This document shows positions 7,566 through 13,817 of a stretch of DNA of 24,965 nt, one piece after another. The position numbers were made by a program, and so were the translations under genes. The stretch lies in the IMG/VR virus record IMGVR_UViG_3300009419_000087, positions 1-24,965 of that record. One strand, 5' to 3'. Under the pieces are notes generated by a model. That model had not been told where the DNA came from. It did no database searches and saw only the letters and a list, made by a program, of their open reading frames with translations. Source of the stretch: a virus. The first letter of the stretch is position 1. The number at the start of each line of letters is the position of its first letter.

Positions 7566-7998
7566 TCTACTCTTTACAGATAAAGATTGTACTCCTATTA
7601 AAATACCTTTTATTCATAAAAAAGTAAGAAGAGATAGTAGAGACTATATAATTAAATGTAAGTGTACACTTGAGAATGGTTTGTCAGAAGGTAGCTTAAC
7701 ATGTCCTTATTGTTTTGGAGATGGTTACTTAAGTGATGAGTACATACAAGAAGGCTACCACATGATCTCTGCTGGCCGCGCCAGCAAGACTGGTGACAAT
7801 AATAATATTAAAATGTTATTTACAGACTCTAGTGTCGACATTAAAAGAGAAGATAGAGTACATCTAATTAGAATAACAGATGATGGTAAAATAGATGTAC
7901 CTATAAAAATAAAAGAAAGATACTTTGTGTATAGAAATACATTGATGCGTGGATCTGATAAAAAATCAGATTATAATTTATCAATTTTATGGGATTAA
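7522..7998 (+). CDS. Neck-region protein with DnaJ-like Cys cluster
   Basis: ATG start directly after AAGGAG at 7511-7516, overlapping the previous gene by 44 bases. The 158-residue product carries C46-x-C48 and C61-x2-C64. The second pair lies in TCPYCFGDGY, which matches the CxxCxGxG repeat of DnaJ-type zinc centres, so a bound zinc ion is likely. Before it comes a basic segment (IHKKVRRDSRDYIIK). The C-terminal half is predicted beta (DRVHLIRITDDGKIDVPIKI). Similar short proteins with a single CxxCxG motif occur in the neck gene cluster of other myophages, where they are probably structural. An unusually GC-rich hairpin lies within the gene at 7771-7785. The specific role (head completion or tail terminator partner) is not determined. 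Confidence 0.62.
   Translation: MFQNPELDIQKEMYDLLFTDKDCTPIKIPFIHKKVRRDSRDYIIKCKCTLENGLSEGSLTCPYCFGDGYLSDEYIQEGYHMISAGRASKTGDNNNIKMLFTDSSVDIKREDRVHLIRITDDGKIDVPIKIKERYFVYRNTLMRGSDKKSDYNLSILWD
7771..7785. repeat. GC-rich perfect inverted repeat within a gene
   Basis: GCTGGC and GCCAGC flank the three bases CGC, forming a perfect 6-bp hairpin of nearly pure G and C in DNA that is otherwise AT-rich. It encodes part of SAGRASK. It could act in the RNA as a pause or processing structure, or be a chance result of this peptide. Confidence 0.5.
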
Positions 7999-8002
7999 AA
8001 TT

Positions 8003-8623
8003 ATGTCTGATGAACAATTAGAAAGTATATTTAAACAAGATTCGTTACTTGGTATTGAAAAATCTAATATAGACATCGAAGATTTTTACAGAGTTCTTAG
8101 AGCTTTATTCTCAGACTTAGACTTACTAGATTACTCAAATGAATTCCAAGACATAGGAAAATTTGCTTTTATTAAAGCATTTCCAGACACAAGTTATAAT
8201 TTACATAACGTAGTTACCTACCATGTACTAAACAGTGAACCGTTCACTTCAACTAGTAGAGAAGGTAATTTTACACATTATGGACCACAGTTTAAAAAAC
8301 AAGCTTACCAATCAGAATCTGGTAACGTAGTAGATACTTATCACTTACCACAACAACATGAAATAGAAATCAGATGTTTTTCTAGATCTAGTGAAACTTG
8401 TGTTAAGTTAGTTAAATTAATAGAAAGTATTTTAATAACACACGCAAGTGTTCTTAAAAAATATATAAAGCATTACAGACATATTAAAACCGATGGATTA
8501 GAATTCTTAGGTGAGTATGATCAAAAAAGATTGTTTACTAAAGCTACTTTCTATGCGTGTTATACACATGTTGCATATGAGACAGATTTAGAACAATTAA
8601 AAAATATAACATTGACATTTTAA
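8003..8623 (+). CDS. Probable tail terminator or sheath-completion protein
   Basis: I choose ATG 8003 (MSDEQLES), five bases after the previous stop, with a GGGA-type ribosome site. An upstream start at 7949 would add 18 residues that overlap the previous gene. The product is 206 residues. The N-terminal part has acidic helices (IEDFYRVLRALFSDLDLLDY). The middle has strands with the phrase TYHLPQQHEIEIRCFSRSSE, and a helix follows (VKLVKLIESILITHASVLKK). A strand-helix-strand layout of about 200 residues placed immediately before the sheath gene fits proteins that cap the tail tube and sheath at the neck, such as T4 gp15-type. That is an inference from position and size; no diagnostic motif is seen. 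Confidence 0.5.
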   Translation: MSDEQLESIFKQDSLLGIEKSNIDIEDFYRVLRALFSDLDLLDYSNEFQDIGKFAFIKAFPDTSYNLHNVVTYHVLNSEPFTSTSREGNFTHYGPQFKKQAYQSESGNVVDTYHLPQQHEIEIRCFSRSSETCVKLVKLIESILITHASVLKKYIKHYRHIKTDGLEFLGEYDQKRLFTKATFYACYTHVAYETDLEQLKNITLTF

Positions 8624-8637
8624 ATAAAGGAAATACA

Positions 8638-10686
8638 ATGGAAACAAATCGTGTAGGTATTAATACCGAAATTACAGATCAAAATTTATTAAATAAGACT
8701 GTACTACCACAAAATATTAGTGTTGTGATTGATCGTGCATTTTCTGGCCCGTCTAACACTCTTTACCTAGCTCGTGACTTTAAAATTGCTACAGCTTTGT
8801 ATGGAGAACGCTCACCTATTATACAACTTGCTAAAGATGTTTTAGCCGGTAGCGGTGAAAACGCAACAATCGCGTTATATCGTATAGGTGGTGGTGCTGG
8901 AATTCTAAAGAATATTTTTGGTGAATACAGTGAAATTTCTACAACTGCAGAAGTTATTGGCGCAGGTCAAGACTTAGCAGTATATGTAGGTCCTCGTCCA
9001 AATGATGCTAGCAAATCTTGTGTTATTGTTACTAAACTAAGTACAGGTAAGATTGTATTCAGTAATGTACCTGGAAGTCAAATTAACACCAGAGACGTTA
9101 TTGTTGAAGGCTTTGATGAAAACTTTACACCTTACCGTGTAGGTACAGTAACAAGCCCAGTAGTTCTGTCAGAAGTTTCTGAGAATTTACTACATAGCAT
9201 TACTGAAGTGTTTACTGTAACTAACAGTTCTACTACTTCGTTCACATTAGAAACTCCTGTTGCTACTGCTACTGCTAACTTAGTTGTAAGTAAAACAGTT
9301 GGTCCAATTACTACTTTACTAACCGTTACTCCAGTAGTAAATGGTGGGGATACTACTGGTTTTACAGTAAGTTCACCTCTAGCAGTAGATGATGTAGTAA
9401 GCTGGACTTATACTAAGCCACTAACTCCTCAAGAATTAAGTGAAAGTGATGTAGTATTTGAAGCAGGTAAAAACTCGCTAAGTGCAGACTTAAATACTCT
9501 TTACGAATTGTATGACAGTGCTTTTGAAGACTTAGAGAATGTTCGTGCATCAACAGTTACTGTTCGTGACTTGTTTAACTGCAGAAACATTGCTGCTGGT
9601 GATGATGACACAGCAGACCGCCTAACTTACTTAAAACGTACTGAAGGTGATGAAGGTTTTGTTTATGAGTGGTCGGATGTTAAATTCCTTTACTCTCCGG
9701 CAATTCCTGGTCCAGCTACTACAGATCCGCTGTTAGCACAGATTGATGACAATGGTCGTCCAATCATAGAAGAAGCATATAACGAAGTTGACTTTGCTCA
9801 CCGTTTAGCTACTTGGGCTTATACAAACTCAACCACTTCTGATTTTATCCATGCAACAATTGGAGCAGTTCCTCCTAAATCAACAAGTACTCTTGCAGTA
9901 AAACGTTGGTTAGGTAGTCTACCTACAAAAGATATCTACGGGACAATCGTAGAAAACGGTAGTGGATTGAAAGGTAACCGCTTTATGGCTGGTACTACAG
10001 AAAGAGTTGCTGGTTTCTATGCAACAGATTCAGGTTATCCAGACGGTACTATATTGACTGATAGTTTTGGTTCAGTTGTAGATATTGGTAAGTATTTATC
10101 AATTGCTACTTTACCTTGCTACTTGGCAAGTGATTTAATTAGTGGTAGAACTGCTCCTCTAAATCCACCAAGAAGTTTTGCCGGATCGTACGCAGGTTTA
10201 ATTACCCAAGTAACTCCTGGTGATAGTACAACTAACAAAGTGTTTAACCAAGTTGTACCTTTGTTCTCAGTAAAAGATAGCGTAGCCAATACTTTAAGTA
10301 GTTTAGGTTATGTAGTTCTAACTGAAAAACAAAAAGGTGTTACCGTTTATTCTGGTGACTTAGCAACTAGTGATGCATCAGATTTTGATTATATCTCTAC
10401 TGCTCTAGCTATCTCTTATGTACTTAAGAGCTTAGAAGCAGTTATTGACCCATATTTAGGACGTGGACTTGACTTACCTCTTGCTGCCGCTCTAAATAAC
10501 TCAGTTGATACTGCACTTAAATCAGCAGCAGGATTAGGAATAATCAACGGATACGACTTTGTTATCAGCAGAGTAGGTGCTAACAACTTAGCTATCAATT
10601 TAAAAATTACACCAAAAGAAGAATTACGTGCAGTCTCGGTAACACTTGCATTGACACCTGATACTACTTTTAATTTAGAAGGCTAA
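8638..10686 (+). CDS. Contractile tail sheath protein
   Basis: ATG start with AAAGGAA upstream. At 682 residues it fits tail sheath proteins. The C-terminal 200 residues carry the family hallmarks: a Leu/Ala-rich stretch (KYLSIATLPCYLASDLI), a Tyr-Ala-Gly segment (GSYAGLITQVTPGDS), the helix around LAISYVLKSLEAVIDPYLGR, and the final strands (NLAINLKITPKEELRAV) that join neighbouring subunits. The N-terminal part resembles the variable outer domains. Residues about 182-258 form a Ser/Thr/Val-rich beta segment that looks inserted, probably an extra domain on the outside of the sheath. The sheath contracts to drive the tube through the cell envelope. The tube gene follows seven bases later. Frequent CGT arginine codons fit high expression. 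Confidence 0.87.
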   Translation: METNRVGINTEITDQNLLNKTVLPQNISVVIDRAFSGPSNTLYLARDFKIATALYGERSPIIQLAKDVLAGSGENATIALYRIGGGAGILKNIFGEYSEISTTAEVIGAGQDLAVYVGPRPNDASKSCVIVTKLSTGKIVFSNVPGSQINTRDVIVEGFDENFTPYRVGTVTSPVVLSEVSENLLHSITEVFTVTNSSTTSFTLETPVATATANLVVSKTVGPITTLLTVTPVVNGGDTTGFTVSSPLAVDDVVSWTYTKPLTPQELSESDVVFEAGKNSLSADLNTLYELYDSAFEDLENVRASTVTVRDLFNCRNIAAGDDDTADRLTYLKRTEGDEGFVYEWSDVKFLYSPAIPGPATTDPLLAQIDDNGRPIIEEAYNEVDFAHRLATWAYTNSTTSDFIHATIGAVPPKSTSTLAVKRWLGSLPTKDIYGTIVENGSGLKGNRFMAGTTERVAGFYATDSGYPDGTILTDSFGSVVDIGKYLSIATLPCYLASDLISGRTAPLNPPRSFAGSYAGLITQVTPGDSTTNKVFNQVVPLFSVKDSVANTLSSLGYVVLTEKQKGVTVYSGDLATSDASDFDYISTALAISYVLKSLEAVIDPYLGRGLDLPLAAALNNSVDTALKSAAGLGIINGYDFVISRVGANNLAINLKITPKEELRAVSVTLALTPDTTFNLEG

Positions 10687-10692
10687 TAAAAA

Positions 10693-11406
10693 ATGACAAA
10701 CGAAGTTACTGAATACACTTCTAAAGCTGGTACTGAAATTCACGCTGTCTTTGACACCGTGAAATTCGGAGACCTGCATATGGTTAAATATGCTACTCAA
10801 CGTGATGTAGCTAATATACACGTAATGGGGCGTGTAGATGCAGTAGGAACTGCAAAAGGTAAACGTCAAACTAACGGTGCTTGCGTATTTACGATCTTCC
10901 AAAAAGATCGTCTTATAGAAGCTGTTAAAGGTACTAAAGAGATTTTCTTGACTAATCATGAATTGCTAAACTATGGTGACGGAAGCACTGCAGTAGGTAC
11001 TCAAGATAAAGGTAGATTACTACAATTAGGTAGCAGACGTAATAATACTGTAAACCCTGATGTTGCTGCTAATGGTGGTTTAACTAATTTAACAAATACA
11101 TCAATATTTAGTATTGATACTTACGGTCAAACAGCTACTGCAGTTTTAGCAGATCAAATTCCACCTTTTGATATTACCTTAGTAGGCATTAGTGAAGTTG
11201 ATCCAAATGCTGCAAATAGAATGGTTATTCACGGGGTACAGTTTACTAGTGACCAAGGTGGTACTTCTATTGATGACTTAGTACTAGAAAGACAATTAAC
11301 CTTTATCGCACGTAGAATTAGTCCTTGGAGACCATTATCTGAAGTTAATAACGCAGGTAAAGTTGCAGGATCACCTACTTCAAACGCTAACAGCTTAAGT
11401 GTTTAA
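10693..11406 (+). CDS. Tail tube protein (probable)
   Basis: ATG start with GAAGG at 10678-10682 inside the end of the sheath gene. The 237-residue product begins with a strand and turn (GTEIHAVFDTVKFGDLHMV), then a spaced-glycine segment (G46, G56, G62) covering VMGRVDAVGTAKGKRQTNG, and ends with strands and RRISPWRPL. The repeated small strands and the pattern 'Grvda...kG.r...G...F' match phage tail tube proteins of the myovirus type. Position immediately after the sheath is the usual one. The same glycine spacing recurs in the next two genes, pointing to a family of tube-fold proteins. It would form stacked hexameric rings through which DNA passes. Codon use includes CGT, as in the capsid gene, and a strong terminator follows. 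Confidence 0.72.
   Translation: MTNEVTEYTSKAGTEIHAVFDTVKFGDLHMVKYATQRDVANIHVMGRVDAVGTAKGKRQTNGACVFTIFQKDRLIEAVKGTKEIFLTNHELLNYGDGSTAVGTQDKGRLLQLGSRRNNTVNPDVAANGGLTNLTNTSIFSIDTYGQTATAVLADQIPPFDITLVGISEVDPNAANRMVIHGVQFTSDQGGTSIDDLVLERQLTFIARRISPWRPLSEVNNAGKVAGSPTSNANSLSV
10891..10911. repeat. Inverted repeat within the tube gene
   Basis: ACGATCTT and AAGATCGT are perfect 8-bp arms around CCAAA. A shorter version (GATCTT-CCAGA-AAGATC) occurs in the capsid gene at 4421-4437. Both encode the peptide IFQKD. Confidence 0.45.
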
Positions 11407-11414
11407 TTAACCCT

Positions 11415-11448
11415 AAAAGGATGACAATTTAAATTGTCATCCTTTTTT
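11415..11448 (+). terminator. Rho-independent terminator after the tube gene
   Basis: A perfect palindrome spans 11415-11446 (AAAAGGATGACAATTT joined to its reverse complement) and runs into T residues. In RNA it would fold into a stem of about 14 bp with a small AT loop. It lies nine bases after the tube stop. Only eighteen bases separate it from the next ATG, leaving no room for a promoter, so expression beyond it must come by read-through. Confidence 0.85.
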
Positions 11449-11466
11449 ATTATAAGGAATAAATAA

Positions 11467-12174
11467 ATGGCAGAAGAATTAAATAAAAGTAAGTACGAGT
11501 TAAGTCAAGAATATACAGCAATACCCGGCACAATTGTTAGAGTAGTATTAGAATTTCCTGAGATAACTAACGATGGAAAAACCTTAGTATTTCCGCTTGA
11601 TGATGTTATGACCATTTCTTACTCTATGTATAGAGCTAAAACTCGTGTTGTAACTTTAGGTAGAAATGATGTAATAGGTTATGGATTAGGTACTAGACTT
11701 GTAGCAGGAAGTGTGATAAGATCGGTGTTTACGACTGATAAATTAACAAAATTACAAGAAGAAATTTACTTCTTAAAACAAGATGAGATCAGAGACAGGA
11801 TAACTAACATTAATGCAAAAGTTCCTAAAGGATTACCTAATAAAGATATGCTAGCGTTAATGAAAGATGATCTAACAAGTTTTAACATACACTTAGCTGT
11901 ACAAACAGAAGAGTTAGCTCTTAATGATACCACTCAAGAGTATGCTCCTCACGTTAGATATGAAGTAATACTTGGATGTGTTATTATTAATACAGGTCAA
12001 GTATATAGTATAGAAGATTTAATAACTGAATCTACATTTTCATACGAAGCAAAAGCTGTGAAGTCTATTGCTGATTTAACGAATACTAATTACAATACAG
12101 GATTCTCGTCAAGTACTTCTATGGTATCTGCTAGTAACTTATTAGATCCAACTTATAAACCTGCATTTAAATAA
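11467..12174 (+). CDS. Tube-fold-like tail protein 1 (tube initiator or baseplate candidate)
   Basis: ATG start with AAGGAAT upstream. The product is 235 residues, with a first strand PGTIVRVVLEF and a motif L64-G65, G75, V79-A-G81 in the segment after RAKTRVVTLG, followed by SVIRSVF. The glycine spacing (9 residues, then 5 residues between glycines) is the same as in the tube protein at 10693 and in the gene at 12193, which suggests common ancestry. In T4 several proteins at the base of the tail (gp19, gp54, gp48) share the tube fold, so this could start the tube or join it to the baseplate. The middle contains a helical, charged stretch (DKLTKLQEEIYFLKQDEIRD). The exact role is not known. 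It lies after the terminator, so its copy number is probably lower than that of the tube. Confidence 0.58.
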   Translation: MAEELNKSKYELSQEYTAIPGTIVRVVLEFPEITNDGKTLVFPLDDVMTISYSMYRAKTRVVTLGRNDVIGYGLGTRLVAGSVIRSVFTTDKLTKLQEEIYFLKQDEIRDRITNINAKVPKGLPNKDMLALMKDDLTSFNIHLAVQTEELALNDTTQEYAPHVRYEVILGCVIINTGQVYSIEDLITESTFSYEAKAVKSIADLTNTNYNTGFSSSTSMVSASNLLDPTYKPAFK

Positions 12175-12192
12175 TAAGGAGTAATAGTGTAA

Positions 12193-12804
12193 ATGACAAA
12201 TTTATACACACAGTTTTACACTGCTGCAGATGTAACTGTATCTATAGCAAATCGTGATATAGCTAGTAGAGAGGTAGGTTTAGACTTACTTACAGGTATT
12301 GGATATAGACACAATATTACTGCTATGCCGGTGTACGGGCTAGGGAATCAATTACCTGAGTTTTATTCACAAGGCAACTCATTAGTTACTGGTACTCTAG
12401 AATTAAGTTTTAAAAGTGGCATATATCTTACAAGAGCATTAAGTGCTATTGGTAACTATCCAGATAATTTTGCTAAAAGGAATGAATTACAAAGTAAAGA
12501 TCCTAGTAAAATGACTAATGAGGAATTTAGAACCTTAGCACAACTTACAAGGATAAACGGAATTGAAATACCAACAGAAGAAAGTATATTACAGTATTCT
12601 GATCCTTGTGACATAATAATTAGATTTGATAATAATAGCGATCTAAATAAAAATATAGCTGGATACTTGAGTACTATTACATTAGTTGATGTAAGATTTA
12701 TAGAGTTTGTACAAGGTGTATCAACAGCAGGGGATTCAGTTATTACAGATCAATATCGTTTTATGGCAAAAACAATAGTAGCAAGACAATCTAATACAAT
12801 ATAA
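12193..12804 (+). CDS. Tube-fold-like tail protein 2
   Basis: ATG start with AAGGAG at 12176-12181, 11 bases upstream. The 203-residue product shows the same spaced-glycine motif: L50-G51, G61, V65-T-G67, then TLELSFKSG. The spacing is the same as in the preceding gene and in the tube. The C-terminal part has helices and a beta hairpin (NIAGYLSTITLVDVRFIEFV) followed by YRFMAKTIVARQS. I take it as a second minor tail or baseplate protein of the tube-fold family. No nuclease, protease or membrane segment is visible. An alternative is a tail-tube variant. The family relation is inferred by eye from the motif and its exact spacing, not from an alignment score. Confidence 0.55.
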   Translation: MTNLYTQFYTAADVTVSIANRDIASREVGLDLLTGIGYRHNITAMPVYGLGNQLPEFYSQGNSLVTGTLELSFKSGIYLTRALSAIGNYPDNFAKRNELQSKDPSKMTNEEFRTLAQLTRINGIEIPTEESILQYSDPCDIIIRFDNNSDLNKNIAGYLSTITLVDVRFIEFVQGVSTAGDSVITDQYRFMAKTIVARQSNTI

Positions 12805-12829
12805 ATTAATAATTAAAAGGTGTTAAAAA

Positions 12830-13279
12830 ATGGACTATAAAGTTAAAGGGTTAAATAACGAAGAACAACAAAAACAAGAGTTTGACGAGATAGACGAAGA
12901 ACTGGCATATCTTATTAATATGCATGAAATTATAATGGATGTAGATCCACTCAATGCTCCTCCAGTATCAGTATTAGAATCATGGAAGCACAAGTACAAG
13001 AATATTTATATATCTAGAGTTGTAGATCCTAATACATATTTTATCTGGAGAACAATCAGAAGGGGTGAGTTTAAAAAATTAAACTCTGACAACTGTTTTG
13101 AAAATCCTACTTCAGGGTATGAAATATTAGTAGAGACTTGTTTACTATATCCTACACCTACACAGCAATGGAGACTGACCTCTCCTGCAGGTATAATTGA
13201 AAGTTTAGGTAAACAGATAAGTTATCAATCTGGATTTGTATCTGATGCAGAACTAATAAATTTAATCAGAGTGGTTTAA
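12830..13279 (+). CDS. Probable tail assembly chaperone, first of pair
   Basis: ATG start with AAAAGG upstream. The product is 149 residues with an acidic N-terminus (NEEQQKQEFDEIDEELAYL). The central IWRTIRRGEFKKL and the C-terminal sequence WRLTSPAGIIESLGKQISYQ, then SGF, match the pattern I recall for small proteins placed before the tape measure gene, where a short 'paG...L...I...SGF' ending is typical. Such proteins hold the tape measure until the tube has formed around it. The stop TAA is followed by AAT and then the ATG of the next gene in the same frame, an unusual layout for chaperone pairs, which often use a -1 frameshift. Confident as a gene; function by context. Confidence 0.6.
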   Translation: MDYKVKGLNNEEQQKQEFDEIDEELAYLINMHEIIMDVDPLNAPPVSVLESWKHKYKNIYISRVVDPNTYFIWRTIRRGEFKKLNSDNCFENPTSGYEILVETCLLYPTPTQQWRLTSPAGIIESLGKQISYQSGFVSDAELINLIRVV

Positions 13280-13282
13280 AAT

Positions 13283-13801
13283 ATGTATTTAAATTCAGGA
13301 TCAAATTATTATTTAATACCTCTAGAAAACGTAATAATTTATACGCAATCTGGACTATCTATTAAAAATCCTAATTTTAAAATTAGATTATTAAGTTATG
13401 CTGAATTTAAAAAAGTAACTACTTTAATAGAAGCAAAAGCCAGTAATACAGAAATATCTGATGAAATATTTACTGCTTGTTTTTTAGGAATATTAGGGTT
13501 TGAAGATGAAGTAGTAGATTTTGATGCTACTCCATTAGCAATACAGTTAATAGCTGACTCAATTTATTTAAGAACACAACAAGCTATTGTAAGACCTGAA
13601 ATAACTTTTAATAACTTTTTAATTAGTACAAATCTATTTGATATCTGGTGCGGTCTTGTTGCAAATATACTTAATATACCTTTTGAAGATGTAGTAGTAA
13701 AACCTGTCGATGAAGTTATACGTTTGTACAGTCTTGCTTACTTGGTAAGCAATAGAGCTATCGCACCAATAGCAGCAGAAGAACCAGAAAAGAACAAATA
13801 A
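13283..13801 (+). CDS. Probable tail assembly chaperone, second of pair
   Basis: ATG at 13283 is in the same frame as the previous gene, separated only by TAA-AAT. The ribosome site is weak (AGAGTGG at 13268-13274), so reinitiation by ribosomes finishing the first gene is likely. The 172-residue product starts with MYLNSGSNYYLIPLENVIIY and continues with FKIRLLSYAEFKKVTTLI. This resembles the N-terminal pattern of T4-type baseplate hub and tail chaperones ('LPS.G.pY ... i.ir.l...E...i'). The remainder is helical (LIADSIYLRTQQAIV; IRLYSLAYLVSNRAI). It could be the longer chaperone that contacts the tape measure protein. The relation to T4 gp26/gp51 types is a by-eye comparison. Confidence 0.55.
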   Translation: MYLNSGSNYYLIPLENVIIYTQSGLSIKNPNFKIRLLSYAEFKKVTTLIEAKASNTEISDEIFTACFLGILGFEDEVVDFDATPLAIQLIADSIYLRTQQAIVRPEITFNNFLISTNLFDIWCGLVANILNIPFEDVVVKPVDEVIRLYSLAYLVSNRAIAPIAAEEPEKNK

Positions 13802-13817
13802 TAAAAGTGAGAAATAA

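Noticed and set aside
7949-8002. Upstream start at 7949 for the gene before the sheath
   Set aside because: It would add 18 residues (Ile/Tyr/Gln-rich) inside the previous gene; ATG 8003 fits the spacing after the preceding stop better.
13262-13290. Programmed -1 frameshift between the two chaperone genes
   Set aside because: Both genes are in the same frame, so a frameshift would not join them, and no slippery heptamer in the right phase was found.
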